Part shown: in pieces, positions 1 to 8,475 of the stretch | How the letters are laid out: each line of letters opens with the position of its first letter | Numbering within the stretch: position 1 is the first letter of the stretch | Notes under the pieces: model-generated | Seen by the model: the letters and a program-made list of their open reading frames with translations, nothing else | What the model was told of the DNA's origin: nothing | Database searches by the model: none | Translations under genes and position numbers: made by a program | Origin: Limimaricola soesokkakensis | GTDB lineage: Bacteria; Pseudomonadota; Alphaproteobacteria; Rhodobacterales; Rhodobacteraceae | Assembly (NCBI RefSeq): GCF_900172345.1 | Contig: NZ_FWFY01000003.1 | Location: forward strand, 409,142-473,141 | Direction of reading: 5' to 3' | Length of the DNA stretch: 64,000 nt

Positions 1-1502
1 TCATGCTCGGCGACGTTGAGCATCCGGATCTTGCTGCCGATCGGGAACTGGCTGAAATCGACCACCACGTCGAAGCGCTCGGCCGTACCCATGGGATCGA
101 GCTGGTTCACCGTGACCGGGTTGACCATGAGGTTGCCGTCGGTGGCGATCACCGTCATCGGCACCCAGCGGTTTCTCTGGTTGATCAGCCCCGGCCGGAT
201 GAAGCGGGACATGCAGGCGTTGAGCAACCGGAAGCGGTATTTGCGCGGCAGCACCTCGAAATACGGCTTGTAGGCGAAGTTGACGAGCATGAGGTCGCCG
301 AGGAAGCCGTTGGTCTCGAAGATGTCGAAGAAATACTGCCCCTCCTCGTCCAGCGCCGCGTCCGAGATCATCAGGTTGACGTCGAAGTCGATGTTGCCCC
401 AGTCGAGCTCGGTGCCGCTCGGCAGCCGCAGGTTGACGCCATCATCGAGGTACTCATTGCCGCGATCGGGGCCGCTGTAGTAATTCAACGCGCCCAGATG
501 GCCCTTGTAGACGTTCTCGGCGGTGAAGAAGAACCGGTGGTCGTGGAACCACAGCGAGCTCTGCAACTCGCGGAAATCGCCCTTCACAAGGTTCAGCCCA
601 CCATAGCCGTCAGGTCCCGAGGCGCGCCGGTCGGTGGCGTTGGTGTTGATCATGTCGGCCCGCGCCAGCGTCGTCGACCAGTGGTAGTCGTAGAACTGGC
701 CGTGGAAGAAATGGGCGTTGGAGGCGCCATCGCTGGCCGAAGCGTTGTGCGCGTTGTGGTTGTGCGTGGCCTGGCTGGCCGAGCCGAAACCGTTGTTCTT
801 TTTCGGGTCCTCCGGCACCTGGTTGTAGTGGCGGAAGATCACCGGCTCGCCATAGCGCATTTTCATCAGCGGCGGCGGCAGCACGGCATCCTCATTGCGA
901 CCGGAATTGAAGGTCCAGATGCTGTCGCGGTCCTGCTCGGGGAAATTCGGATGGAACGAGAACCCGTCGTCCAGCCGGCCGAGCGTCATGATGAAGCCCT
1001 TCTTCGGCAGGTATTCCAGCCATCTCTGATGCGCGAAATAATCGCCCGGTGGCCGGCCTTCCATCGGGCCACCCGAGAATTTCGGATTGCGGCAATCGCG
1101 GCCGTCCGACTCGGTAAAATCGGTATGGTAGGACAGTCGCCGCGCCGCCGGTTCCTCCAGATAGGACGGAAAGGCGAGCTCGGTCTCGCCGCCATTGGCC
1201 CGCGGCACGAGGTCGTGCGGCTCCTCCAGCCGCAGCCGCGGCATCGGCTGCGTGAAGGGCAGGGCGCCGAAGGTCGGGCTGCGCGGCACGCCGGTCGGCA
1301 CGGCGGCGTAGGCACTCGTCGCGAAGGGGCTGAGGCCGTTGACGTTCGCCAAGGTGCCGAGGCCGGTGAAGATGCCCCATTTGAACAGCTCGCGTCGGCT
1401 TACCTGGCCCTGCGAAAGCGCCTTGACGATTTCGGCGCGATTGTTGCGAGCGTTTTGCGCTTCCTTTTTGCGGCGGCGCGATGCGTGAGGCTTGAGATAC
1501 AT
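1..1502 (-). CDS. multicopper oxidase, Tat-targeted, 3' end outside window
   Basis: The N-terminal ~500 residues are present; the C-terminus lies beyond base 1. The product is probably a periplasmic or secreted copper oxidase. A twin-arginine signal is visible (SRRELFK, residues 35-41) with a long charged n-region, then a hydrophobic stretch ending near an AYA site. Copper-ligand-like His clusters occur at H247/H249, H264/H267/H274 and WFHDH (318-322), as in the type 2/3 centres of the family; the C-terminal type 1 site is off the window. The start ATG follows a GGGAGGG ribosome site. It lies 168 bp downstream of gspE on the same strand, which makes it a candidate cargo of the neighbouring type II system (inference). 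The substrate (phenol, metal ion, bilirubin-like) cannot be told. Confidence 0.85.
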   Translation of the reverse strand, partial: MYLKPHASRRRKKEAQNARNNRAEIVKALSQGQVSRRELFKWGIFTGLGTLANVNGLSPFATSAYAAVPTGVPRSPTFGALPFTQPMPRLRLEEPHDLVPRANGGETELAFPSYLEEPAARRLSYHTDFTESDGRDCRNPKFSGGPMEGRPPGDYFAHQRWLEYLPKKGFIMTLGRLDDGFSFHPNFPEQDRDSIWTFNSGRNEDAVLPPPLMKMRYGEPVIFRHYNQVPEDPKKNNGFGSASQATHNHNAHNASASDGASNAHFFHGQFYDYHWSTTLARADMINTNATDRRASGPDGYGGLNLVKGDFRELQSSLWFHDHRFFFTAENVYKGHLGALNYYSGPDRGNEYLDDGVNLRLPSGTELDWGNIDFDVNLMISDAALDEEGQYFFDIFETNGFLGDLMLVNFAYKPYFEVLPRKYRFRLLNACMSRFIRPGLINQRNRWVPMTVIATDGNLMVNPVTVNQLDPMGTAERFDVVVDFSQFPIGSKIRMLNVAEH

Positions 1503-1617
1503 AAATCCCTCCCGTGGGCGCTCCGCAAATTGCGAAGCGCCGTGCGAATATTGCCTCTCCCTATGATTGGTTAATGAGCGGAAACTGTCTATCGACTGAA
1601 CGTCTTAAACAGAATTA

Positions 1618-1631
1618 GGGGCTTATGCCCC
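1618..1631 (-). terminator. short hairpin between gspE and oxidase gene
   Basis: A GGGGC/GCCCC stem with a 4-nt loop lies in the gap between gspE and the oxidase gene. Read leftward it is followed by TAATTCTGTTT. The 5-bp stem and broken T-tract make it a weak terminator at best. Confidence 0.3.
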
Positions 1632-1670
1632 AATACAAGTGTTAACGGGGCTTGACGATTTACCGGGTAT

Positions 1671-3137
1671 TCACGGCCGGGGTGAAACTCCGAACTCCAG
1701 AAGCTGCGTTTCCAGCCGACGCCCCGCGGCACCGGTAAAATTGCACGACGCGCAGCCGCCCCCAGCGCAGGCCGGGCATGGCTGCGCGACCAGGCGCTGC
1801 GACAGCACCCCGCGCAGGACGTCGGAGACCATGTATCGTGGCACGCCGAGATCCTCGAGCCGCAGTGCCGCCCCTTCCGCGCTGTTGGTGTGCAGCGTCG
1901 ACAGCACCATCCGGCCGACCTGCGCCGCCCGGCAGGCGATCTCGGCGGTCTCCGGGTCGCGGATCTCGCCGATCAGGATCACGTTCGGATCCTGCCGAAG
2001 CACGGCCCTGAGCACACGGGCGAAGCTCAGCCCGATCGCCTCCTGTACCTGTACCTGCTGGATTCCTTCGAGATTGTATTCGACAGGATCCTCGACGGTG
2101 ACGATCTTGGTCTTCGGCGTGTTCAGATGCGCGACGGCCGTATAGAGCGTGGTGGTCTTGCCCGAGCCGGTCGGGCCGGTGACGAGGAAGAGCCCGTTCG
2201 GTCTTTCGATCGCGCGACGGATGCCCCGGGCGATGTCTTCCTCGAACCCCAGCGCGTCCCAGCCGATCTTCAGCGCATAGGGATCGAGCACGCGTAGCAC
2301 GATGCTTTCGCCACTCTGCGTCGGCAGGGAGGAGAAGCGGAAATCGATGACCCTTCCGGCCATTGGCAACGTAAGACGGGCATCTTGCGGCAGGCGACGC
2401 TCGGAGACATTGGCCGAGGCCATGACCTTGAGACGTGCCAGTACCGCGGCGGGACTGAGCTCGGACTGGACATCCTGTTTCACGAGGACGCCGTTGATGC
2501 GGAGCCTGACCGTGAGCGCATTGCCTGCGGCCTCGAAGTGGAGGTCCGACGCGCCAAGCGCGATCGCATCCGCGAGCTTGTCATTGACGAAACGGATGAC
2601 CGGCCCCTCGGCCTCGGGTGGTTCATCCGCCGTGTCGAGCCGTTGAATGCGCCGCCCGGCGGCGGTGTCCTCCTCGCGGACCTGCGAGAGAAGCTGGCGG
2701 ATCGTGCGCCGCGTCGCGCCACGGATCTCCACCTGTCGCCCCAAGTGAAAAGCGATCTCCTGCCGAAGCTCGGCATCGGCGGGATCGGACAACAGCACGA
2801 CCTGCTTCTCCGCGCCGTCCAGCTCGAGCGGGACCGCCGCCCGGTCGGTCAGATACTTGGCCGAGAGCCGGGCAATGGTGGCGACGTCCGGCCGCGTCCC
2901 GGCGCCGGCGCGACCATCTTCGAAGCTGATATCGAGCTCTGCGCAAACCAGCGGCAGGAGCAGTTCCTCGTCGATCTGGCCGTGGTCGATCAGCACCCTG
3001 TGGAGGGGAATCTGGCGCTGTGCGGCCATCTCGCGTGCCGCCTTCAACGCCTCCGGCTCCAGCAGACCAGCGACCGCGATGGCCGCGGCCAAGCGCGCGT
3101 CCCAGTCCGTTGCATAAGCCTTTCTTCCAATATCCAC
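1671..3137 (-). CDS. gspE: type II secretion ATPase GspE
   Basis: Cytoplasmic hexameric ATPase powering pseudopilus assembly. Of 488 residues, about 1-150 form the N-terminal T2SE region that would contact GspL. The motor domain carries Walker A GPTGSGKT (321-328), an Asp box around VEDPVE (348-353), Walker B LIGEIRD (388-394) and a His box STLHTN (413-418). A tetracysteine element CPAC...CASC (454-465) is present with only four residues between the pairs, shorter than the usual GspE zinc loop. The start is taken as GTG at 3137, with GGGA just upstream. It is divergent from gspL with 38 bp between them, so the two promoters must overlap. Confidence 0.93.
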   Translation of the reverse strand: MDIGRKAYATDWDARLAAAIAVAGLLEPEALKAAREMAAQRQIPLHRVLIDHGQIDEELLLPLVCAELDISFEDGRAGAGTRPDVATIARLSAKYLTDRAAVPLELDGAEKQVVLLSDPADAELRQEIAFHLGRQVEIRGATRRTIRQLLSQVREEDTAAGRRIQRLDTADEPPEAEGPVIRFVNDKLADAIALGASDLHFEAAGNALTVRLRINGVLVKQDVQSELSPAAVLARLKVMASANVSERRLPQDARLTLPMAGRVIDFRFSSLPTQSGESIVLRVLDPYALKIGWDALGFEEDIARGIRRAIERPNGLFLVTGPTGSGKTTTLYTAVAHLNTPKTKIVTVEDPVEYNLEGIQQVQVQEAIGLSFARVLRAVLRQDPNVILIGEIRDPETAEIACRAAQVGRMVLSTLHTNSAEGAALRLEDLGVPRYMVSDVLRGVLSQRLVAQPCPACAGGGCASCNFTGAAGRRLETQLLEFGVSPRP

Positions 3138-3175
3138 CGTCCCGGCCCGTGGTTTAGAATGCCTCAGCTAAGGGG

Positions 3176-4204
3176 ATGACGGTGCAGACTGCTGTGTCAA
3201 TCATGCGGACGGTATCAGTCATATGGGGCAAGGCCGGGCAGCGGCTTCGCGCTTTGCGGCATCTGCTGTTTCCCGACTGGCTGTTCTTTGCCGGCCTGCC
3301 GCCCCGCACGGCCCGCAGCATCGTGATCCGCAACACCCCGATCGGCGACGAGGAGAAAAGCCAGCTGCGTGCCCATGGCCGAGGGCGCCATCCCGTCGAC
3401 CTCGTATTGGCGCCCGAAATCATGCTGGAGAAACGGATCAGCCTGCCGCGCGCGATCCGTCGAGACGCCGAGGCAGCGATCTCGGTGCGGCTTCGCCAAC
3501 AGATGCCCGCCGGAGGGGCCGGGCTGCTCTGGGCAGTGGTCCCCGACGGACATGAGGGAGACTCGATCGTCTACAGGGCACTCATCGTCAAGCGGGCGGA
3601 AATGTCGGACCTGATCGACGAAGTGCGGCGCATGGGATTCATGCCGCGGCGGGTCATCGCGGCCGGTGCGGCGGAGGTGACACCTTTCGTGGACCTGCGC
3701 CACGAGACCGACCGGCCGCAGCGGCTCTGGACACTGATCGCCGCCTGCGTGCTTGTCGGAACGCTGGCCTGGGGAGGCTTCGGCCAGTGGCGGGAGCTGT
3801 CCACGCTCGCGGCTCAGGTGGCTGCGCTCGAGTTGGAAACGGCCCAGCTTCGGGAGCAGGCGGTCGCAGCACGCGCGGAGGCGACGACGCGTGACCAGTC
3901 TGTTGCGGAGATCGCTTCGGAACTCGGGATCTTCAATCTTGAGTATCGGCGGTTCCCGATCCTCGCGGACCTGACGGAGCGATTGGGCGAAAACGTCCGT
4001 CTGGACGCGCTGCAGATCGATCGGGACGAGCTTTGGTTGGCGGGCCAGTCGGCTATCGATGTGGCCTCGGTGGTCGAGGCATTGGGTGACGCGCCATGGG
4101 CGCGACATGCCCAGATCGACGGCCCGGTCTCGGTCGATCCGGTGACGGGCCAAAGCCTGTTCGAACTGCTGGTCGTGCTCGAGCAGGGGGAGGGCGGAAC
4201 ATGA
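3176..4204 (+). CDS. gspL: type II secretion inner-membrane protein GspL-like
   Basis: 342 residues with the GspL/PilN layout: a cytoplasmic part (about 1-180) that would recruit GspE, one transmembrane helix (about 184-205), a coiled-coil-prone stretch (about 210-245) and a periplasmic ferredoxin-like/PilN part. Sequence conservation is low, so the call rests on architecture and on its place before gspM, gspC and gspF. ATG 3176 directly abuts AAGGGG (3170-3175), which is too close; an in-frame GTG at 3182 has better spacing and may be the true start. It overlaps gspM by 4 bp (ATGA), which indicates translational coupling. Confidence 0.75.
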   Translation: MTVQTAVSIMRTVSVIWGKAGQRLRALRHLLFPDWLFFAGLPPRTARSIVIRNTPIGDEEKSQLRAHGRGRHPVDLVLAPEIMLEKRISLPRAIRRDAEAAISVRLRQQMPAGGAGLLWAVVPDGHEGDSIVYRALIVKRAEMSDLIDEVRRMGFMPRRVIAAGAAEVTPFVDLRHETDRPQRLWTLIAACVLVGTLAWGGFGQWRELSTLAAQVAALELETAQLREQAVAARAEATTRDQSVAEIASELGIFNLEYRRFPILADLTERLGENVRLDALQIDRDELWLAGQSAIDVASVVEALGDAPWARHAQIDGPVSVDPVTGQSLFELLVVLEQGEGGT

Positions 4205-4758
4205 AGGGGGGATTTCTCGGCATGATCGCCCCCTTCCTGTTGGCGGGGCTGGGCGCCGCTCTCTTCGCCGCCGTGATTTACCCGGGCGAATTGCGACGGA
4301 CCGCATTGGAGGCCGATCTGCAGCGGCTGAGCGGTGAGCGGGATGGGCTGCAGCGGCGGATCACCGTTTGGGAGAAAGCGGGGGAGGGTGCGGAACTGCC
4401 GTCGCAGGTGGTTCAAACCGCCGCCGATCAGAGCGACGCCGTACTGACGTTGCAAAAGACCCTCGTGGAGCTGGGCCGACAGTCCGCGTTGGAGCTTTCC
4501 GCCTTTGCGGAGGCCAGGCCCCCCGCCGAACTGACCCGTCCCGCCGTCGCGGTCGAGATCGAGGGCAGGAGCGATTTCACCGCCTTTGCTCGGCTTCTCG
4601 CCGGTCTCGAAGCCGTCACGCCGCGTCTGGCGGTTTCGCATCTGTCGCTGCACGAGGCCTCGCGCGAGCGGGACCTGCGGGCAAACGGGCCTGTCGAGGC
4701 ACCGGTCCTGTTCCAGCTCGTGGTTTGGGGCTTCTGGGTGCAGGAGGAGGAGGCATGA
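4201..4758 (+). CDS. gspM: type II secretion protein GspM-like
   Basis: 185 residues: a short cytoplasmic start, one transmembrane helix (about 7-25), a coiled-coil-like region (about 30-60) and a periplasmic domain. This is the GspM/PilO layout, which pairs with GspL in the inner-membrane platform. ATG 4201 overlaps the gspL stop, and the stop overlaps the next start, so expression is tightly coupled. The assignment is mainly by size, topology and position, as GspM sequences diverge strongly. Confidence 0.7.
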   Translation: MKGGFLGMIAPFLLAGLGAALFAAVIYPGELRRTALEADLQRLSGERDGLQRRITVWEKAGEGAELPSQVVQTAADQSDAVLTLQKTLVELGRQSALELSAFAEARPPAELTRPAVAVEIEGRSDFTAFARLLAGLEAVTPRLAVSHLSLHEASRERDLRANGPVEAPVLFQLVVWGFWVQEEEA

Positions 4759-5273
4759 CCCTGTTTGGCGCCTGGCCCCCCACCGCGCATCTCACGGTCA
4801 TTGCCGGGTTTGGCGCGATGGCGGTGCTGCATCATCGGGCGCCTGAGCGGATCTTTCTATTGGAACAGATCGATGCAGGCGCCGATGCGACGGTAGAAGC
4901 AGGGCCCACGTTGGACACACCAGAGGCGCGGGATTACGCGGCTCTGCTCGCCGATCTCGCCGATCGGCCGCTGTTTTCAATCGATCGCGCCGAGGACGCG
5001 GCAGATGCCGCACCGGTGGAGCCTGCCGCCATACCCGATGTTGCCCCCACCAGGTCCGTTGCGGATCCTTCGACCGAACTGCGCTTGCTCGCATCGATCC
5101 TGCACCCGTCAGGGTCGCGGGCCTTGGTCGTGGCACGCGGAAGGTCCGAGCCACTCTGGGTAGGCGAGGGCGACTCCGTTGCGGGCTGGACGATCACCGC
5201 CATCACCCAGCGTAGCATCGTGATGCGCACCGAGGCGGAGGCCTCGGAAAGGACCGTGAAGATGCTGGAGTGA
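4755..5273 (+). CDS. gspC: type II secretion protein GspC/PilP-like
   Basis: 172 residues with a weak N-terminal hydrophobic segment (about 10-26), an acidic Pro/Ala-rich linker (about 40-100) and a C-terminal beta-rich domain (about 105-172). The pattern WVGEGDSVAGWTI..I resembles the homology-region domain of GspC, which links the inner-membrane platform to the secretin. It is shorter than typical GspC (about 270 residues) and has no PDZ domain, so it may be closer to a GspP/PilP form. ATGA overlap with gspM. Confidence 0.6.
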   Translation: MTLFGAWPPTAHLTVIAGFGAMAVLHHRAPERIFLLEQIDAGADATVEAGPTLDTPEARDYAALLADLADRPLFSIDRAEDAADAAPVEPAAIPDVAPTRSVADPSTELRLLASILHPSGSRALVVARGRSEPLWVGEGDSVAGWTITAITQRSIVMRTEAEASERTVKMLE

Positions 5274-5333
5274 AGGTTGTCACCCGCCGTCGGGACCCGC
5301 GCATAGCGATGGTCGCGCCGGCCGAGAGGGGCC

Positions 5334-6548
5334 ATGCCGATGCCGATGTTCTCCTATGTCGCCTATTCGACCAGTGGCCAGCGCGAAGCCGGCGAGATCG
5401 ACAGCGCCTCAGAGGGCGGAGCCTATGAAACCCTGCTCGCCATGGGCCTTTCCGTCGTCGAACTGCGTGACGCGGGCAGCCCGTCGCGCACCTCTTGGCT
5501 GCGCCGCGAGATCGTTCTGCCACGTAGGCCTCTGCCATTGGGAGAGCAGGCGCTTTTGGCCGAGCAGCTCGCGCTTCTGTTCAGCGTGCGCCTGCCCATC
5601 CCGAGCCTGTTGCGCGTCCTCGGACATGGCTCGATGCGGCATTCCACGAGAACGCGATTGCAACGGGTCATCTGGCTCGTATCGGAGGGCCTGCCCTTCG
5701 CGCAGGCATTCCAACAGGTCGGTCCGCCCGTCTCGCCGGTCTTTCGGGAGCTGCTGGGTCTGGGTGAGGCCTCCAATGCCATGCCGGAACTGCTGCGCGA
5801 TCTTGCTGAGCTGTTGCGGCGTCAGCAGAAGCTGCGCGCTCATATCACATCGGCGCTGCTCTATCCGATCCTGCTGCTGGTAAGCGGGCTGGCGTTGCTG
5901 CTGCTCGTGACGATGTCGCTTGCGCCGGCTCTCGCACCGCTTTTCGACGGCGAGGCGCGCCCCATGCCCGCCAGCCTGTCCCTGCTTCTGGGCCTGCGAG
6001 AGTTCCTGATCCAGTGGTGGCCGGCGCTCCTGTTCGCGGGCGGGGCAGGATGCGTTGCCCTGCTGGCAATGGCTGTGCGGCCGACTGCCGGACGGCTCGC
6101 TCTGCGTTTGCCCTTGATCGCCCCGGTGCTGCGCGACGCAGCACTCTTGCGACTGACGCGGGGGCTGCGCCTGTTGTTGAGGGCCGGGCTCACGCTGCCC
6201 GAAGCACTCGAAGCCGTTGCCAAGGAAAGCGATATCCTCGCTCGGCCGGTGCGGGACGCCGCCGCCGCACTGAGGCGTGGCGGGCGGGCGCATGGCGCTT
6301 TCGCCGAACGCGAGACCGGCTTGCCGTCGCTGTTCGTCGAGCTTTTCCGTATCGGGGAGGAAACCAACCGGCTGGAGGAGGTTCTGGAGACGCTATGCTC
6401 CGTATTGGCCACGCAACTCGAACGACGCGTGCAAGGACTGCTGCAGGCGCTGACCCCGGCGCTGACGCTGCTGGTCGGCGGTGCCATAGGCGGGCTTGTC
6501 TACACCATCATGGATGCGGTGATGTCGATCAATGAACTTGCCTTCTGA
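5334..6548 (+). CDS. gspF: type II secretion platform protein GspF
   Basis: 404 residues, the normal length, with two tandem T2SSF domains (about 70-195 and 275-395), each ending in hydrophobic helices (about 172-200, 222-245 and 375-400). It sits in the inner membrane and couples GspE to pseudopilin insertion. ATG codons at 5334, 5340 and 5346 are all in frame; GAGAGGGGCC upstream best serves 5334 or 5340. It overlaps gspI by 17 bp. Confidence 0.9.
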   Translation: MPMPMFSYVAYSTSGQREAGEIDSASEGGAYETLLAMGLSVVELRDAGSPSRTSWLRREIVLPRRPLPLGEQALLAEQLALLFSVRLPIPSLLRVLGHGSMRHSTRTRLQRVIWLVSEGLPFAQAFQQVGPPVSPVFRELLGLGEASNAMPELLRDLAELLRRQQKLRAHITSALLYPILLLVSGLALLLLVTMSLAPALAPLFDGEARPMPASLSLLLGLREFLIQWWPALLFAGGAGCVALLAMAVRPTAGRLALRLPLIAPVLRDAALLRLTRGLRLLLRAGLTLPEALEAVAKESDILARPVRDAAAALRRGGRAHGAFAERETGLPSLFVELFRIGEETNRLEEVLETLCSVLATQLERRVQGLLQALTPALTLLVGGAIGGLVYTIMDAVMSINELAF

Positions 6549-6912
6549 ACATCGTCGGCCCCGGTCGGGCTTCACCTTGATCGAGACCTTGATCGCGCTC
6601 GCGGTCTTGGCCGTCGTGGTCGGTGGTACGCTGGAGTTCACGCGTCTCCTGATGCGCCAGTCCTTCGAACGCATGGAGCGCGCCTGGCTGGTGGAGTTGG
6701 CCCGCTCGATCAGTGAGGAACACTTGGCCACCCGCGGCGTATTGCCGGCCCGGGGCGAGGGGCGGATCGGCGACTGGCAATGGGCCGTTTCGGAGGCGAG
6801 GGGCACGTCCGGGCCGGGCTTGGTCGAGATCACGGTCACGGCTTGGCCGGTCGGCGATCAAGAGCGCAAAGTCGAGTTTCGCAACCTTGCTTTGGATGAG
6901 GTCGAGTTGTGA
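6532..6912 (+). CDS. gspI: minor pseudopilin GspI-like
   Basis: 126 residues with a type III prepilin signal: a basic leader, then SG|FTLIETLIALAVL, with Glu at +5 of the mature chain. The small C-terminal domain fits a minor pseudopilin; GspI is chosen over GspH from its place just before gspJ and its length. It would be processed by GspO and join the pseudopilus tip with GspJ and GspK. It starts inside the end of gspF and overlaps gspJ by 4 bp. Confidence 0.75.
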   Translation: MNLPSEHRRPRSGFTLIETLIALAVLAVVVGGTLEFTRLLMRQSFERMERAWLVELARSISEEHLATRGVLPARGEGRIGDWQWAVSEARGTSGPGLVEITVTAWPVGDQERKVEFRNLALDEVEL

Positions 6913-7538
6913 AGATCGGCAGGCCGCGCCACCCCCGACGGGGGACGAGCATGCTCGAACTGTTGCTGGCGCTTGCCATGATGAGCGCGATCGCCCTTAT
7001 CATGTCCGCCGCGCTGGGCCTGACGAGCCGGGCAGGGGTACGCTTCGCCGGTTCGGAGATCGGCACCGGGCTGCTGCTGCATCGAGACCGGCTGCGCCGC
7101 CTGATCGAAGACATACCGCCCCAAGGGCGACTATGGGGCACGGACGGTCGTATTGAGTTCGAAACTTCGATCGAAGAGCCGCCCTTCTGGCCCGGCGATC
7201 TGGTGCATGTGACCTTGGAGCGCGCCACCGCCTCGGGAGGTATCCGTCCGGTCGTCGTGAGCGCCGTCGCGCCCGGCGTGGATTCCGCGGAAGGACCTCG
7301 GACCGATTTCTCGTTGGTCGAGCATTCGGAGGGCCTGCAGGTTCGATACTGGGGTTCGCCAGTGCCGGGTATGCGCCCGGCGTGGCACGAGGTGTGGCCC
7401 ATGACGGCACCACTGCCGGAATTGGTGCGGATCGAATACGACGCCGCGGGTACGACCCTGCCGCCCCTGGTCGTTCGACCGGCGCGAAGCCTCTCTCAGG
7501 AAGTGATGTCGCTATCCTCCCGGCTGCCGCCGGGCTGA
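6909..7538 (+). CDS. gspJ: minor pseudopilin GspJ-like
   Basis: 209 residues starting with GTG 6909 inside the end of gspI. The prepilin signal RG|TSMLELLLALAMM has Glu at the +5 position but lacks the usual Phe at +1. The size and order (gspI, then gspJ) match the tip complex. The last 43 bp are overlapped by the 3' end of gspG on the other strand, so the two mRNAs share complementary ends. Confidence 0.78.
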   Translation: MKIGRPRHPRRGTSMLELLLALAMMSAIALIMSAALGLTSRAGVRFAGSEIGTGLLLHRDRLRRLIEDIPPQGRLWGTDGRIEFETSIEEPPFWPGDLVHVTLERATASGGIRPVVVSAVAPGVDSAEGPRTDFSLVEHSEGLQVRYWGSPVPGMRPAWHEVWPMTAPLPELVRIEYDAAGTTLPPLVVRPARSLSQEVMSLSSRLPPG

Positions 7539-7930
7539 CCGTCCCGACCGAGCGTGATCAGGGCGAAATCGCCCTCCGCGCTCGGATATTGATACAGGAA
7601 CGGGCGGCCCCAGGGATCGGTGAGCGCCTCCTCCGAGTCGACATAGGGGCCCAGCCAGTTTGCAGCCCCGATCGGCGGGGAAATCAGCGCTTTTAGCCCT
7701 TCCGTTTCGGTCGGGTAGCGGCCCAGATCAATGTAATAGAGTTGCAAGGCGCCCTTAAGATTGGCCATTTGGACGCTGGCGGCCTGAGCCTTGGCCCTTC
7801 CGAAACTGCTCATGAGCCGCGGCGCGCTCAGCCCGACCACGAGCGCGATGATCGCCAGGACTACCATGACTTCCAGAAGCGTCAGCCCGGTTTGCGCATT
7901 ACGGGGTTTTCTCTTGTCGATTAATACCAT
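7496..7930 (-). CDS. gspG: major pseudopilin GspG
   Basis: 144 residues. The start at 7930 gives a 15-residue leader ending TG|LTLLEVMVVLAIIALVV; Leu replaces the usual Phe at +1 and Glu is at +5. The C-terminal part has the GspG hallmark DPWGRPFLYQYP...GDFALITLGRDGQ.GG...DSDI, the loop that binds calcium in the family. It is the main subunit of the pseudopilus. It lies in opposite orientation to gspF-I-J, behind the peptidase gene gspO (start overlaps the gspO stop by 10 bp), and overlaps gspJ antisense by 43 bp. Confidence 0.9.
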   Translation of the reverse strand: MVLIDKRKPRNAQTGLTLLEVMVVLAIIALVVGLSAPRLMSSFGRAKAQAASVQMANLKGALQLYYIDLGRYPTETEGLKALISPPIGAANWLGPYVDSEEALTDPWGRPFLYQYPSAEGDFALITLGRDGQPGGSREDSDITS

Positions 7931-8475
7931 GACACACTCGAAATCTGTAAAAGGAACACAAGATAGATCGCGTAGGCCAAAAAGGGCCCGAAGGGTATTT
8001 CTCGCGGCGCCCCGGATACCCCGAAGGGTTTGCTTGCCAGCGCCGCAATGATCCCGCCGATGCATGCAAGGAACAGCGCCAGCCAAATATCCGCGAAACC
8101 GGTCCACAATGCGCCGGCACCAATCAATTTCGCATCCCCGATGCCCAAGGCTTCGCGGCCGCCACGCTGGTAAAGACAGTAACCCACAGTCCAGAGCAGG
8201 GCCATGAGCGCCACGGCTGCGCCGAGCTCGACAAACCAGCGATGCGGATGAACGAAATACTGGAATGCAACGCCACCAACGGCGATGATGAGGACGGCTC
8301 CGTCGGGAATCTCGAACCGGCGTAGATCGGTCAGACTCAACCAGATCAGGGGGAGCGAGAGGCCCGCGGCGAGAAGCGCCTCAAGTCCCGCCGAAGCGCT
8401 GGCCGAGATGATCAGGAAACCGGCTGCATAGGCAAATGCGAGGGCAGGTACGGCAAGCAAAGCAGGGACGGTCAT
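7921..8475 (-). CDS. gspO: prepilin peptidase, short A24 form (GspO)
   Basis: 184 residues, only hydrophobic helices. The two catalytic aspartates are visible as SLTD50 and GIGD114AKL, the GxGD-protease signature. The N-terminal methyltransferase/zinc half of full-length PilD/GspO is absent, so it may cleave without N-methylating, or a second enzyme may methylate. It should process GspG, I, J and K. Its ATG (8475) overlaps the gspK ATG on the other strand within one CATG, an unusual head-to-head overlap. Confidence 0.87.
   Translation of the reverse strand: MTVPALLAVPALAFAYAAGFLIISASASAGLEALLAAGLSLPLIWLSLTDLRRFEIPDGAVLIIAVGGVAFQYFVHPHRWFVELGAAVALMALLWTVGYCLYQRGGREALGIGDAKLIGAGALWTGFADIWLALFLACIGGIIAALASKPFGVSGAPREIPFGPFLAYAIYLVFLLQISSVSWY

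Noticed and set aside
3..1574. Long rightward open frame of about 520 codons over the oxidase gene
   Set aside because: It is the complement of the multicopper oxidase; the translated product is Val/Glu/Arg/His-rich without any domain, as expected of GC-rich shadow frames.
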